In this document: positions 1-9,416 of the stretch, one piece after another
Numbering within the stretch: position 1 is the first letter of the stretch
How the letters are laid out: every line of letters begins with the position of its first letter
DNA from: Candidatus Paraprochloron terpiosi LD05
GTDB lineage: Bacteria; Cyanobacteriota; Cyanobacteriia; Cyanobacteriales; Prochloraceae
Direction of reading: 5' to 3'
Assembly (NCBI GenBank): GCA_018141785.1
Contig: CP073341.1
Coordinates: 496,001-560,000, forward strand
DNA: 64,000 bases
Notes under the pieces: model-generated
What the model was told of the DNA's origin: nothing
The model's database searches: none
Seen by the model: the letters and a program-made list of their open reading frames with translations, nothing else
Program-made: the position numbers and the translations under genes

Positions 1-2
1 CC

Positions 3-155
3 TGCGACCTTTTACCAGTTGATGCGTTTTTGCAGTTAGTTGACGTGAGTAATGTTAAGCGTCTTGACCAGGATACAATTACTATTAGACCGGAAGATTT
101 GCCCTCTAGTTTGGTAATTAGAGTGTTGAGCGATGGCTCGGTTTTGCAATCTTAA
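3..155 (+). CDS. C-terminal end of an unidentified protein (cut by window edge)
   Basis: An open frame enters from the left edge and stops at TAA 153-155, giving about 50 residues that end in SDGSVLQS. It has a coding look: alternating hydrophobic and charged residues and no internal stops. I do not recognise the family from this short tail. The 5' part lies outside the window, so length, start and function cannot be judged. Confidence 0.45.
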   Translation, partial: CDLLPVDAFLQLVDVSNVKRLDQDTITIRPEDLPSSLVIRVLSDGSVLQS

Positions 156-167
156 TTGGTTTGATTT

Positions 168-207
168 AACCGCAGAGACGCAGAGGACACAGAGGAAGAG
201 AAGGGAG
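168..207. repeat. Dispersed CGCAGAG-type repeat, copy 1
   Basis: A purine-rich repeat built from CCGCAGAG..CGCAGAGG units followed by a GAAGAGAAG tail. Related copies occur at about 896-920, 14588-14630, 19259-19299, 34971-35008 and, on the other strand, 43149-43200. It lies between the end of the first partial gene and the Uma2 remnant. The rest of the 156-240 gap holds nothing else I can recognise. Confidence 0.7.
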
Positions 208-240
208 TTTATGGGTAAGGTGTCCGAAGTCACTAAATAA

Positions 241-665
241 TTACTGAAAAATCTGAGCAACGGGAGTGGTAAATCCTGGAAGCAAGGGTGAGGTGAGGGT
301 GTCACCGGCGAGGAGCGTGTTGACGAGTTGTAATTGAGTATTTTTTTGGCGATAGATTGTTATGGTTTTCAGTTGCCAACTGACGATCCAGTATTCCTAG
401 ACACCATGTAGGGAATAGAGTTTGAGTTTGACTTCTTTGTCTCGTTGTTTGTTGCCCTCACCAGGGGAGAGGATCTCGACGATTAGTTCAGGAGCGACGG
501 TTAGGTGTCCTGCTTCATCAATGCCTTTGGCGAGGCGGGCGCGGCTAATCCAAATGAGATTTGGAATAACAGCGTCGGTGGAGGTGAAGATAATGCCTGG
601 TGTTTGAAAGGCACTTTCCAGGCGAACGTGCAGTTTCCCTGCTGCGCTCTGGTGAAGAATATGGA
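241..665 (-). pseudogene. Uma2 family (DUF820) nuclease-like gene remnant with an in-frame stop
   Basis: The minus strand reads as the middle and end of a Uma2 domain: LESAFQTPG, then [14 protein letters not shown], then APELIVEILSPG, then KLYSLHGV. The frame is interrupted by TAG at 397-399 exactly where family members read GVQEYWIVD. Past the stop the same frame continues EYWIVSWQLKT and ends PVAQIFQ at TAA 241-243. A CAG to TAG change would explain the interruption. The N-terminal third is missing: near 655-665 the sequence switches into an unrelated monooxygenase fragment on the other strand. Uma2 proteins carry a PD-(D/E)XK-like fold of poorly known role. This copy looks dead. Confidence 0.75.
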
Positions 666-867
666 AAGCGCTGGGTACATAAACCACAAGCTAAAACGTT
701 GTCTAGAAAAGCCTTCCAGATACATTCTATTAGTTAATTGGGAAAAGCTTGAAGACCACACTGTAGGGTTTCGTGGTTCACAGGATTATGAAGAATGGAA
801 GGCACTATTACACCACTATTATAATCCTTTTCCTGTTGTTGAGCATTATGATGCTATCCCTATATAA
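661..867 (+). pseudogene. C-terminal fragment of an antibiotic biosynthesis monooxygenase (ABM) domain protein
   Basis: From about 661 the plus strand reads [19 protein letters not shown], then [17 protein letters not shown], then [15 protein letters not shown] and VEHYDAIPI. This matches the second half of small ABM/quinol-monooxygenase-type proteins, in particular the WE.LEDHT.GFRGS and HH.Y.PFP.VEHY motifs. The first half, which supplies the other beta strands, is absent. Upstream the frame runs antisense to the Uma2 remnant, so the apparent longer ORF from 505 is chimeric. It is a broken relic, probably not functional. Confidence 0.6.
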
Positions 868-895
868 TGAGCATTTTGTTGGGTAAGGCTTAATA

Positions 896-920
896 AACCG
901 CAGAGAGGAAGAGAAGAGAG
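896..920. repeat. Dispersed CGCAGAG-type repeat, copy 2 (short)
   Basis: AACCGCAGAGAGGAAGAGAAG, a shortened member of the family described at 168-207, lies between the ABM fragment and the 3' end of leuS. Confidence 0.6.
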
Positions 921-936
921 TTGTAATGTAAGTATC

Positions 937-956
937 GGTGGGCATTGCCCACCCTA
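937..956. repeat. Palindrome GGTGGGCATTGCCCACC, 3' of leuS
   Basis: A near-perfect inverted repeat (GGTGGGCA / TGCCCACC) sits 5 bases beyond the leuS stop codon. The same hairpin follows the helicase gene at 19186-19205. Its arms match the ends of the longer TIR element at 40887-41057. It could act as a transcript-end hairpin, but there is no clear T-run, so a mobile-element footprint is equally likely. Confidence 0.6.
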
Positions 957-960
957 CAAG

Positions 961-3504
961 CTATTTCTTGGCTAGGACGAAGTTAACCAATTTTCCTGGG
1001 ACTACAATTACTTTTTTCACTTCTTTCCCTTTTAGGTATTTTTGTCCTACTGGTGAGGAGCGGGCATATTGTTCCAAAGTTTGTTTATCTTGGGTGGCGG
1101 TCACTTGAATTGTGCCCCGAGTTTTGCCCATAATCTGAATTACTAAGGTAATTTCATCGACTACTAAAGCTTGGGAGTCGGGTTGTGGCCAATTTTGCTC
1201 ATGTACGGAGCTTTTTTTCTCTAATTGATACCACAATTCTTCGCTAATATGGGGGGCAAAAGGTGCTAGGAGTATTATCAAGGTTTCAATTCCTTCTTTA
1301 TAGACAGGGGAAGATTTGCATTTGCTTGCTCCCAGGGAATTACTCAATTTCATCAATTCGGAAATGGCAGTATTAAACTGATAGGGAGGGGCTAAATCTG
1401 TGGATACATCTTTAATGGCGGTATGAATTGATCGGCGCAAATCTTTTTCTTCTTTCTGGTTGCTTTTTCCTTGTTTGTTGTGAGCAAATTCTGTTACTAA
1501 ACGCCACACTCGATTCAGGAAGCGAAATTGCCCTTCTACGTCGGCGTCATCCCACTCCAAATCCTTCTCGGGGGGTGCTTTAAATAAGATGAACATCCGG
1601 GCTGTATCTGCTCCATATTTACCCAAAACTTCCTGGGGGTCCACTCCATTGTATTTGGATTTGGACATCTTTTCGTAGAAGACGGATAATGATTCTCCTG
1701 TCTCTGGATCTGAAGGATTTTTCGGGTCTACCTTTGCTGAGGGAATGTATTTCCCGGTTTTGGGGTTTTTATAGGTTATCCCCTGCACCATTCCTTGGGT
1801 GAGCAACCGTTGGAAGGGTTCGTTAAAATTGAGTAAACCTCTGTCTCGTAAGACTTTGGTAAAGAATCGGGAATACAATAAGTGGAGAATTGCATGTTCA
1901 ATTCCCCCCACATACTGATCTACTTCCATCCAATCATTTACTTTACCAGCTCCAAAGGCTTCTTCTTCGTTTTTGGCATCGGGATAACGGAGGAAATACC
2001 AGGAAGAATCGATAAAGGTATCCATGGTATCTGTTTCCCGTTTTGCTGCTTCCCCACAACTGGGACAACTCACATTGCACCACTCCTGTAACTGACTTAA
2101 AGGAGAAACACCCTTTCCACTCAATTCTTGGGGTAAAGTAACGGGCAATTCTGCTTCTGGTACCGGTACTATACCACAACTGGGACAGTGAATGATGGGA
2201 ATAGGACAACCCCAATACCGCTGTCGGGAAATCAACCAATCTCGGAGACGATATTGCACTCTGGCTTTACCATAGCCTTCTTGTTCGGCATAGGCAATAA
2301 TGGCTTCTTTTCCCTCTGTGGACAATTTGCCATCAAATTCACCGGAATTCACCATGATACCGGGTTCTGTATAAGCTGCACTTATTGGTTTATCTTCCCT
2401 TTCTCCTTCAGGAACAATAACCGTCTTAATGGGCAAATTATTTTCTGTGGCAAATTTAAAGTCCCGGGTATCGTGAGCAGGAACCCCCATAACAGCTCCA
2501 GTACCATATTCATAGAGGACGTAGTCGGCGATGAGAATAGGGATTTCTTCTCCGTTGAAGGGATTAATTGCCTTCCCTCCTGTAAGGATACCTCGTTTTG
2601 GTTTATCCTCCGCTGTCCGTTCCATTTCGCTGACGTTGGCTATTTCTGTGATAAAAGCCTCCACAGCTTCTTTTCTCTCTGTTGTTGTCACTTGAGGCGT
2701 GAGGGGGTGTTCGGGAGCTAATACCACATAGGTAACACCATAGACTGTATCGGGACGAGTGGTAAATACGGCTATTTTCTCATCCATGCCCACAACAGGA
2801 AATTCCAAATAAGCACCCACAGACTTGCCGATCCAGTTAGCCTGCATTAGTTTAACTCGTTCTGGCCAACCAGTTAACTGCTCCAAGTCTGTTAGCAATT
2901 GTTCTGCGTAGTGGGTGATTTTGAGAAACCACTGACGGAGTAATTTCCGTTCTACCATAGCACCAGAACGCCAGGAACGTCCTTCCTTATCTACCTGTTC
3001 GTTAGCTAGAACTGTTTGATCTATGGGGTCCCAGTTCACTGCTGCTTCCTTCTGGTACGCCAAACCCATGTCGAAGAACTGCAAGAACAACCATTGAGTC
3101 CATTTATAATAGTCTGGGGAACAGGTAGTGACTTCCCGACTCCAGTCTACCGAGAGTCCCAACTGTTGCAGTTGCTTTTTCATTTGGGTGATGTTCTGAT
3201 AAGTCCATTTAGCGGGAGGAATACCTCGTTCCATGGCAGCATTTTCCGCTGGTAGCCCGAAAGCGTCCCAACCCATGGGGTGGAGTACCCGGTACCCCTG
3301 CATTCGCTTGTGACGGGCGATGGCGTCGGTGATGACGTAGTTCCGAACATGTCCCATATGGAGGTTCCCCGATGGATAGGGGAACATGGACAGAGCATAG
3401 AATTTGGGCTTCTCACTCTCTTCTGGGGTGCGATTTACATCTTCTTCTTCCCACTGCTTTTGCCATTTGGCTTCGATTTTGGCTGCGTTGTATCCAGACT
3501 CCAC
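961..3504 (-). CDS. leuS: Leucyl-tRNA synthetase
   Basis: Class I aminoacyl-tRNA synthetase that charges tRNA-Leu with leucine in the cytoplasm. The 847-residue length is normal for bacterial LeuRS. The HIGH-type motif is HMGH at about residues 49-52 within [15 protein letters not shown]. The KMSKS motif is intact at about 611-615 ([13 protein letters not shown]). The CP1 editing domain is recognisable, with [20 protein letters not shown] in the threonine-rich region and the [10 protein letters not shown] motif. CPSCG pairs in the zinc-binding insertions are present. The tail has the anticodon-binding HISEELW motif and a C-terminal domain. The start METS-like [14 protein letters not shown] fits the family's beginning. 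It stands alone, with decayed sequence on both sides. Confidence 0.98.
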   Translation of the reverse strand: MESGYNAAKIEAKWQKQWEEEDVNRTPEESEKPKFYALSMFPYPSGNLHMGHVRNYVITDAIARHKRMQGYRVLHPMGWDAFGLPAENAAMERGIPPAKWTYQNITQMKKQLQQLGLSVDWSREVTTCSPDYYKWTQWLFLQFFDMGLAYQKEAAVNWDPIDQTVLANEQVDKEGRSWRSGAMVERKLLRQWFLKITHYAEQLLTDLEQLTGWPERVKLMQANWIGKSVGAYLEFPVVGMDEKIAVFTTRPDTVYGVTYVVLAPEHPLTPQVTTTERKEAVEAFITEIANVSEMERTAEDKPKRGILTGGKAINPFNGEEIPILIADYVLYEYGTGAVMGVPAHDTRDFKFATENNLPIKTVIVPEGEREDKPISAAYTEPGIMVNSGEFDGKLSTEGKEAIIAYAEQEGYGKARVQYRLRDWLISRQRYWGCPIPIIHCPSCGIVPVPEAELPVTLPQELSGKGVSPLSQLQEWCNVSCPSCGEAAKRETDTMDTFIDSSWYFLRYPDAKNEEEAFGAGKVNDWMEVDQYVGGIEHAILHLLYSRFFTKVLRDRGLLNFNEPFQRLLTQGMVQGITYKNPKTGKYIPSAKVDPKNPSDPETGESLSVFYEKMSKSKYNGVDPQEVLGKYGADTARMFILFKAPPEKDLEWDDADVEGQFRFLNRVWRLVTEFAHNKQGKSNQKEEKDLRRSIHTAIKDVSTDLAPPYQFNTAISELMKLSNSLGASKCKSSPVYKEGIETLIILLAPFAPHISEELWYQLEKKSSVHEQNWPQPDSQALVVDEITLVIQIMGKTRGTIQVTATQDKQTLEQYARSSPVGQKYLKGKEVKKVIVVPGKLVNFVLAKK

Positions 3505-3567
3505 GAACTTGTCTCCTATTGGGTTACCTCTTTCTTTGAAGTTACCATATCACTATCGCCAAACACT

Positions 3568-3738
3568 TCAAACAAGCGTCAAAGTTTCTCCTTTTTGGTA
3601 TTTCCTTCTTGCTGACTCAATATCAGAGAGCAAATTAGAGTCTTGGAGTAACTCAAAAGTCTCAATCCAAGATTCTAACTCTTCTCGCTCCATGATTTCT
3701 TCAAATTTATTTTTCCCGTAATCTACATTCCTATTCAT
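3568..3738 (-). CDS. Small antitoxin-like protein (Phd/YefM-like C-terminal part?), 56 aa
   Basis: A 56-codon frame starts at ATG 3738 and stops at TGA 3568-3570. It contains EREELESWIETFELLQDS, then LLSDIESARRKYQKGETLTL. The acidic helix followed by a short helix and a KGE..TL end resembles the toxin-binding C-terminal half of Phd/YefM-type antitoxins, whose DNA-binding N-terminus is missing here. No RelE-like toxin follows, because leuS starts 64 bases further on. It may be a truncated orphan antitoxin. Support is composition and pattern only. Confidence 0.4.
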   Translation of the reverse strand: MNRNVDYGKNKFEEIMEREELESWIETFELLQDSNLLSDIESARRKYQKGETLTLV

Positions 3739-3775
3739 CAGCGTTCATTCTACTTCAACGTTAAGGAGCGGTTAC

Positions 3776-4112
3776 TTAACCAATTGCAAATTCAGTAAAT
3801 TGTCTTTTGTAGGGGGAATGAAAAGCCAAGACAATATCATTTTTCGGAACACCATGAGTGACTAATTCATTAGCCACCCCAACTTCCGTACCATCTTGTT
3901 GAATCCAAATTTTACCATCTTTAATATCCAAATGCAAGACACAACCATATACTCTTCGTCCATTATGTTACCCCGCATGAACTAATTGATAATGGTTTCT
4001 TTCAGCATCGAAAATTGTCAGAGCTGCTCACATTTGTGGAGATTGATTTATAGCTACTATGCTCTTGAAGAATTTTTTCAATACATTCTCGATAAGTATT
4101 TACTTTATCCAT
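3776..4112 (-). pseudogene. xisI-like gene remnant (frameshift plus in-frame stop)
   Basis: Starting at ATG 4112 the minus strand reads MDKVNTYRECIEKILQEHS, then loses frame. In the next frame it continues TIFDAERNHYQLVHAG, hits TAA where Trp is expected (HAGW), and resumes NGRRVYGCVLHLDIKDGK, IWIQQDGTEVGVANEL, VPKNDIVLAFHSPYKRQFTEFA and stops. This is the full XisI protein pattern (fdxN-element excision controlling factor family), with one frameshift and one nonsense change. No xisH partner is adjacent. An intact relative is present at 20716-21051. Confidence 0.85.
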
Positions 4113-4137
4113 GCTCTAATTTCCTCATCTATCCTTC

Positions 4138-4791
4138 TTAATCAAACAAGCACCTCAACCAACAGACAAAAGTTTCTGCTATACTAGAATTATGAAGCAA
4201 CACTTGTGCCGTTATTGCTTGTCCCATGGGCATTCCTGGTTTTTTCTGCCACGCTAACCAGGTGTGAATAAGGGCTTTTGGGCGGCAAGAATAACGATTC
4301 AAGTTCTCTTCCTCGATTTCTGTTAATATTGCCTCAGCCTTATCTCGCAGCATATCCCCTGCTGGAATAAGATGAGCCACAAAGTCTTCCAACATTCCCG
4401 GAACCTGATTATTGGGCATTAACCAAACCCCCACCTTCGGTAGTAACTCTGATTGTTCACCAACCCATCCTTCTCTAACTGGTGTTTCTGGTATATTATT
4501 GTATCCTATTTTTTGGAGGCGATTCCTTATTGCTTGCCATCGGGCGGTTACATTTTCATCTGCGTCCACTACTATTCCTAGTGTACGTAAATTCTCATCT
4601 TTTAATTGATACGCTAAACTAGCCAAAAGTGCTGTTACTCCCTCTCCTTCTGTTTCTGGAGGTAGTTCCACAGAAAAGGTTTTCGGCAAATTATACTGCT
4701 CACACAACGCCCAGATAACGTGGCGATCGTTCTTTCCTTCAACTAATAACTGCTGTGGTTTTGGTTTTGGCGGTTTTCTTCCTTTCGGCAT
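4138..4791 (-). CDS. DUF3226 / TOPRIM-like domain protein
   Basis: A 217-residue protein with a TOPRIM-type metal site. LLVEGKNDRHV places the conserved Glu at residue 18, and LGIVVDADEN gives the DxD pair at 76 and 78. After a basic, proline-rich start (PKGRKPPKPKPQQ), the rest is a compact domain rich in conserved Trp and Pro. DUF3226 proteins are described as TOPRIM relatives of unknown substrate. The start codon overlaps the stop of the ATPase gene in a TAATG, with GAGGTA just upstream, so the two are translationally coupled. In OLD-family nucleases the ATPase and TOPRIM parts form one protein; here they are separate. A role as the nuclease or nucleotidyl-processing partner of the ATPase is inferred. 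Confidence 0.8.
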   Translation of the reverse strand: MPKGRKPPKPKPQQLLVEGKNDRHVIWALCEQYNLPKTFSVELPPETEGEGVTALLASLAYQLKDENLRTLGIVVDADENVTARWQAIRNRLQKIGYNNIPETPVREGWVGEQSELLPKVGVWLMPNNQVPGMLEDFVAHLIPAGDMLRDKAEAILTEIEEENLNRYSCRPKALIHTWLAWQKKPGMPMGQAITAQVLLHNSSIAETFVCWLRCLFD

Positions 4792-5981
4792 TAACGTACC
4801 TCAATACTCTGTTGCACTACAATATCGATACCTTCGGCGTCGTAGTCAACTGCGCGCAGTTTACCATATTTCTTACTCAAACGAAATAATTTTACCACTG
4901 AATCGTCTTCCAAATCTGGTAACACTTCCTGAAGAGCGCAAATGCAGTCCCAACTATGGGTAGTAGCAAATACCTGGATGTTTAATTCTTGGGCAGTTTG
5001 GATAATTAAGCGCCACATATCGGTTTGCACTTCGTAGTGCAACCCCGTATCGATTTCATCTACTAATAATACTCCATTTTCCGCAACCACAGCTCCCAGA
5101 GTTAAACCCAGTAGGCGATTTATTCCTTCACCCATGCTACTTAAAGGTAAAGGACGATTTTCTCCTTGCAGTTTCACTCGAATCATTTTTTGCCCTTTAC
5201 TACTGGGAAACGCTATCCTCTGGACTTTGGGTTCAATAATTTGCAAGGCTTCCACCACTTTATCTTCTTTCTCTGTTAATTGGATATGCTCCCATATTTT
5301 CGCCATCATGTCAAAACTCATTCGATTGATAGATATAAAAATATAGGGATGCAATTCTCGTGACATTAGGGATAATCTCTCATTTTTAAATCTAGATATA
5401 GATTCTTGCAGTCTTACATCCCATTTATCCATCCAATATGATATTTCTTCATTGGAAATTAATAATGGAGAACTAAAACGTCCATATGATAAATAACCAT
5501 TTTTTATTTTCAACAAAAGAATCTCTTCTAGGTTAGTATTAGCACGAATTTCAATCTCCTTATTTTTAGGTTTATATCCGTGAAAAATGTGATTTGGTAT
5601 GTAAGTACCATCATAAATTTCCCCCCTTGGCTCCAATATATCTAACAAACTATCAAGCTTTCCTGGTTTATTTACCAAAAGATAAATTGCTTCCAGGAAA
5701 CTTGTTTTCCCAATTTGATTGCTGCCGACAATCAGATTAACCCGACTCAACCCATTTATGGTAAAGTCTTCAAAACAGCGATAATTTTGGATTGTAACAT
5801 CTCTTAATATCTCTGCGTCAATCTCTTTAATCGCACCAATCTTGACTAATTCTTTGTAGTCAGGGTGGGATTTAATTTCCTCGTCTACCTCGTTCTCGCC
5901 AGAATGCAGAACGAAATTATCAAGCAATAATGGGTTTCTGAGGGGTGGATTTTCTTTTTCAGGGTAAAAGACTAGTTTCAT
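4791..5981 (-). CDS. AAA/OLD-like ATP-binding protein (SMC/ABC-type head)
   Basis: P-loop ATPase of the AAA_15/AAA_21 (OLD/RecF-like) type. The core opens with the typical IQNYRCFEDFTINGLSRVN strand, then Walker A GSNQIGKTS. Later come a signature-like LSSMGEGINRLLGL, Walker B GVLLVDEIDTGLHY and a switch His in FATTHSW. I place the start at ATG 5981, because GAGAGG lies 5 bases upstream and the protein then begins MKLVFYPEKENP; a longer frame reaches 6029 without a better ribosome site. It has no TOPRIM domain of its own; that function is in the overlapping downstream gene. The pair resembles a split OLD nuclease, and a defence role is plausible but unproven. Confidence 0.85.
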   Translation of the reverse strand: MKLVFYPEKENPPLRNPLLLDNFVLHSGENEVDEEIKSHPDYKELVKIGAIKEIDAEILRDVTIQNYRCFEDFTINGLSRVNLIVGSNQIGKTSFLEAIYLLVNKPGKLDSLLDILEPRGEIYDGTYIPNHIFHGYKPKNKEIEIRANTNLEEILLLKIKNGYLSYGRFSSPLLISNEEISYWMDKWDVRLQESISRFKNERLSLMSRELHPYIFISINRMSFDMMAKIWEHIQLTEKEDKVVEALQIIEPKVQRIAFPSSKGQKMIRVKLQGENRPLPLSSMGEGINRLLGLTLGAVVAENGVLLVDEIDTGLHYEVQTDMWRLIIQTAQELNIQVFATTHSWDCICALQEVLPDLEDDSVVKLFRLSKKYGKLRAVDYDAEGIDIVVQQSIEVR

Positions 5982-6029
5982 AATAACCTCTCGATAGATT
6001 TGCCCATTGAAGGGACAATTAACAATCAA

Positions 6030-6193
6030 TTATAACTGGCGTGGTAGCCGGAGTAACTGCGGGATAGAATCCAGGTAACTAGGGTGTGCAACCCGCGCGG
6101 GTTGGTGGGCAATAATCAAACGTTGCCTCTATCGCTCACCCTGCGGACTTTTCTCCTACTGGATTGCTTCTTTATTTAAAATTACCATACCAT
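6030..6193. other. Intergenic gap with a short GTGGGCAATAAT repeat trace
   Basis: About 160-210 bases separate the ATPase start from the small Cys-rich gene. The gap holds a CCCGCGCGGG palindrome near 6093 and GGTGGGCAATAATC, a piece that also occurs inside the TIR elements at 22283 and 40887. It is probably an eroded repeat copy and the promoter region of the ATPase operon. Confidence 0.4.
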
Positions 6194-6379
6194 CTAAGGT
6201 AAAAACAAAGTTTCTCCTTGAAAACATTCACAGATCTCCAAATGAAAACCGCAAAACATGCAATGGGTAGGAGGCGAATCATCGAAAAGTCCTATTTCGT
6301 CTGGATTATGCATAAGTTGCTCTAGCTGTGTCTGCTTGGCTCTTTTTTGTTTTTTTCTTTTTTTCTTTTGGTACTTCAT
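6194..6379 (-). CDS. Small basic Cys-rich (putative zinc-binding) protein, 61 aa
   Basis: The protein begins with a very basic stretch (KYQKKKRKKQKRAKQTQ). It then has a CMFCGFHLEICEC cluster with CxxC and CxC spacing that could bind zinc. Its ATG overlaps the stop codon of the nuclease-methyltransferase gene in a TAATG arrangement, so it is translated as part of that unit. I do not recognise a family. Its size, charge and coupling suggest an accessory DNA-binding or regulatory peptide for the restriction-modification enzyme; this is inference. Confidence 0.6.
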   Translation of the reverse strand: MKYQKKKRKKQKRAKQTQLEQLMHNPDEIGLFDDSPPTHCMFCGFHLEICECFQGETLFLP

Positions 6380-9300
6380 TATCTTTTATTATGAACGGGC
6401 TCCATGGACGCAAGAATGCCCATAGTCTCTACACTAAGGTAACACACTCGCTGCAATAAATCAATAACTTTTGCCTTATAATCAGCAAAGCGATAGTGAT
6501 TAAACTTGGCAGCAATAGTCTTATCTCGTGGTTTCTTTTCCTGATACTGATCCAAAACCCACTGTAGGGCAGAATGATTCCCCAGTTTATATTCCCAAGC
6601 AATTTCTGGTACCCCTGTCAAAGTAGTCACTTCATCGATAATAATATCTCCTTTGGTCTTATCCACCTTTAACTTCACTCTCTCCCCTTTGCGCCTTTGC
6701 TCGTATAAAGGATATAATTGCCCAGTTTCGTAATTAACATGCAACTCCATGAGTTGTTTTCCCCAGTCAACCCACTGGAAGAAGTCTTCATAGAAAGGAA
6801 GACGGGGAAATTCTCGTTTCAGGTTTAATTCGTATTTCTTCCTATAGACGGGGTTGTGCAAAATTCCGTAGGTATAATAAAAGATGTCCTCTTTCTTGAT
6901 TCTCCTATTCTGGTAATGGTTTTGAAATTCTCCTAATCCCCAATCGGTAATGTTATCGTGACGGTTTCCTTCTTGGTCGTAACGATACAGAGGTAGACTT
7001 TGAGCATCTCCGAGAAAATGTAAATCACAAGAGTAGGTGGAACCTAACACTTGGAAGGGTTTGGATAATGGTGGTCCAGAAAAATAAATGACGAGATTTT
7101 CCTTTTGAAAATTTTCACCAAATAATTGGGTGTGGTTTCGGGTTAATCTATCGCTCAACAGGGAATCTGCGTAATAATACTTGGTGACAAATGGTCGATA
7201 TAATTGTCCAATTACCTTGTCAGGAGATAATTTGTGGGCAGTTTTCCCAGCAACCAGGTGTTTTTTCAAATCCCTGCTCCATTTTATCTCATAATTCACG
7301 AAATACCCAATATTTTTAACCTTACCAGCTTTTTGGTAACGAGCAACATCCTCGTTATATTTCTTAATGAAGAAAGATACTTTGCTGATTAATTCCTCCC
7401 GCTGGAAATCGTAAACCCACTCATCTCTGTTGGTGCTAATACCGTTGGTACAATATTCAAATACTGTCTCTGTAATGCTTCCTGCTGTTTTCCTTTTCTC
7501 AACCAAAGAGAGCAAACTATCAAAATCGTTATGAACAATATTGATCCAATTATAATGCTTATCCGGGATAATATGTTCAAAATTAATCTTATCAAATTTA
7601 GTGGTAGCCAGAAACTGAAGCTTTTCCTCAGCTCTTTCCAATTCTGCTCTACTGCTGTAGAATATTTTACAAGGTTGGGTATTATCACCTTCGCGTTTCA
7701 CCATGAAACTAATGGCTACCCCCGTCTGAATACCAAATACATTGTGGGTAGTTCCCGATAATTGAGGGTTCTTCCGCACATTCCCACCCAAATCCAGGAT
7801 ATAAATCTCCCGAAACTCACGAGCAACTACCTTCCTAAACCCATCAAATGACCTACCATCAATAAAAGAGGAATTGGTAATGAAAGCCAAAACACCATTT
7901 TTCCCCAATCTATCGCTCCCCCACCTAAGAAAACGAGTATACATATCGTAGAGTTTGGTCTTTTGCGCGCCACTCTCCTTCACGTAACTCTCCTTAATGC
8001 GCTTATCGATAGCAGAGTAAGAGCGATTCTTATTATTCTCATTCTCATTCTTTTGATTGGCATTATAAGGAGGATTCCCAAGAATCACCGCTATTTCACT
8101 ATCATTTTGCCGCTTTATCCTGGTAGTATTCTCTACCGTCATGGCAAACAAGTCCAACTGCTGCTGATGAAAGGTGCTATGTTCCAGAGTATCCACAAAA
8201 CAGATATTCTCGAATTCCTTATAGGTATCCATTTTTTGCTGATAGGTAAACTCAATATTCAGATTGGCGATATAATAGGGGAGGATAGCCACCTCATTGC
8301 AGTAAATCTCTTTTTGGTACTTATAAAGTAACCTGTTTTTAGGCAAATACTCGATTAACTCTGTGATAAAAGTCCCAGTGCCTGTAGCCGGATCCATGAT
8401 TTTTACCCCAGAATCCCCCAATAATTTGCTAAAATGACGATGGAGCAAATAATCCACACTCTCAATCATAAAGCCTACAATTTCCCCAGGAGTATAGACA
8501 ATTCCCAGTCTATCCGCCCCCTTGGGATTATAAGCTTGATAGAAGTTCTCATAAACTGCTTTGAGAAACTTTTGCTTCTCCTGGTGGTTAGAAATCTGAG
8601 CAGCTGTTCTTCTAATCACCCCATAGTAACGTTCAATGGTATGGAGGGTATTTTTCTTTGTTACCCCAGTAAAGAAAGTATCCAGTACCCTTTGTAACTC
8701 CCGAGCAATATTATTCTCCCGATGAAACTGAGATTCATTAAAAATACTCACAAAGATATCTTCCGTGAGGATATGTTGAATAATCATCTCCCTCACATCC
8801 AGCAAAGTAACTTCTGGGTTAATGGACTGGTGACAAATGGTTAGAAAACTATCCCTTGCTCTTTGATACTTTCCATTAATTTGAGACTGGTGCTCCATTA
8901 AATCCCGCAACGCTGTTAAAATAGTGGGTAAGTCTTCCTTAAAAGAGGCAACGGCACTCCGAAAGTCCTTTACTTCCGGGCGAACGTAATCAACAAAAGC
9001 GGTAATTATCTCATCTAGTGCTTCAACATCCTCCATAGAAACCCGCATAGTTTCCTCCCCACCCTGAATTAAAACAGCGGTATGGGAATCTTCAAAGAGA
9101 ATGTTATCATTGGGATATCCCAGAGCTAATTTCCCCTCAATTTCCAAATCCAAATTATCATCTGGATCCTTACTCTCCCAATAACCCCAATCCAAACGCA
9201 GAGCATCTTTAACGGTTCCATCAGGATAAACAACTTTCCCGGATTTCGTCGCATAATCCAATTCCGGAATCAGGAGGAAATCTCTTGCACGACAATATAC

Positions 9301-9411
9301 GTTGAGTAAATTTTGAAAAGCTCCCCGAATAGAAGTCTCCTTGCGAGAACCCCCATACTGGATAATTCTCTCCACTTCCTCCTGATACTCACTAATCAAC
9401 TGTCTAGACAT
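6379..9411 (-). CDS. Type ISP-like restriction-modification protein (nuclease + N6-adenine methyltransferase)
   Basis: A 1010-residue protein. The N-terminal region contains LDWGYWESKDPDDNLD, a likely PD-(D/E)XK nuclease core (ESK). A helical linker follows. The methyltransferase shows SAM motif I as IMDPATGTGTF, reached after IVYTPGEIVGFMI, and catalytic motif IV as ILGNPPYNANQ. NPPY points to adenine N6 methylation. The C-terminal third has the type ISP target-recognition look (QLYRPFVTKYYYAD, then YDQEGNRHDNITDWGL and FYYTYGILHNPVYRKKY). Full LlaBIII-like enzymes also carry a helicase, which is absent here, so this is the short type ISP/IIG-like form. It overlaps the small Cys-rich gene by one base. 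Confidence 0.88.
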   Translation of the reverse strand: MSRQLISEYQEEVERIIQYGGSRKETSIRGAFQNLLNVYCRARDFLLIPELDYATKSGKVVYPDGTVKDALRLDWGYWESKDPDDNLDLEIEGKLALGYPNDNILFEDSHTAVLIQGGEETMRVSMEDVEALDEIITAFVDYVRPEVKDFRSAVASFKEDLPTILTALRDLMEHQSQINGKYQRARDSFLTICHQSINPEVTLLDVREMIIQHILTEDIFVSIFNESQFHRENNIARELQRVLDTFFTGVTKKNTLHTIERYYGVIRRTAAQISNHQEKQKFLKAVYENFYQAYNPKGADRLGIVYTPGEIVGFMIESVDYLLHRHFSKLLGDSGVKIMDPATGTGTFITELIEYLPKNRLLYKYQKEIYCNEVAILPYYIANLNIEFTYQQKMDTYKEFENICFVDTLEHSTFHQQQLDLFAMTVENTTRIKRQNDSEIAVILGNPPYNANQKNENENNKNRSYSAIDKRIKESYVKESGAQKTKLYDMYTRFLRWGSDRLGKNGVLAFITNSSFIDGRSFDGFRKVVAREFREIYILDLGGNVRKNPQLSGTTHNVFGIQTGVAISFMVKREGDNTQPCKIFYSSRAELERAEEKLQFLATTKFDKINFEHIIPDKHYNWINIVHNDFDSLLSLVEKRKTAGSITETVFEYCTNGISTNRDEWVYDFQREELISKVSFFIKKYNEDVARYQKAGKVKNIGYFVNYEIKWSRDLKKHLVAGKTAHKLSPDKVIGQLYRPFVTKYYYADSLLSDRLTRNHTQLFGENFQKENLVIYFSGPPLSKPFQVLGSTYSCDLHFLGDAQSLPLYRYDQEGNRHDNITDWGLGEFQNHYQNRRIKKEDIFYYTYGILHNPVYRKKYELNLKREFPRLPFYEDFFQWVDWGKQLMELHVNYETGQLYPLYEQRRKGERVKLKVDKTKGDIIIDEVTTLTGVPEIAWEYKLGNHSALQWVLDQYQEKKPRDKTIAAKFNHYRFADYKAKVIDLLQRVCYLSVETMGILASMEPVHNKR

Positions 9412-9416
9412 AGAAA

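Noticed and set aside
505..867. One 120-residue plus-strand gene
   Set aside because: Its first half is antisense to the Uma2 remnant; only the part from about 661 resembles a protein family.
2188..3615. Plus-strand frames over leuS
   Set aside because: Shadows of the leuS coding frame without ribosome sites or family resemblance.
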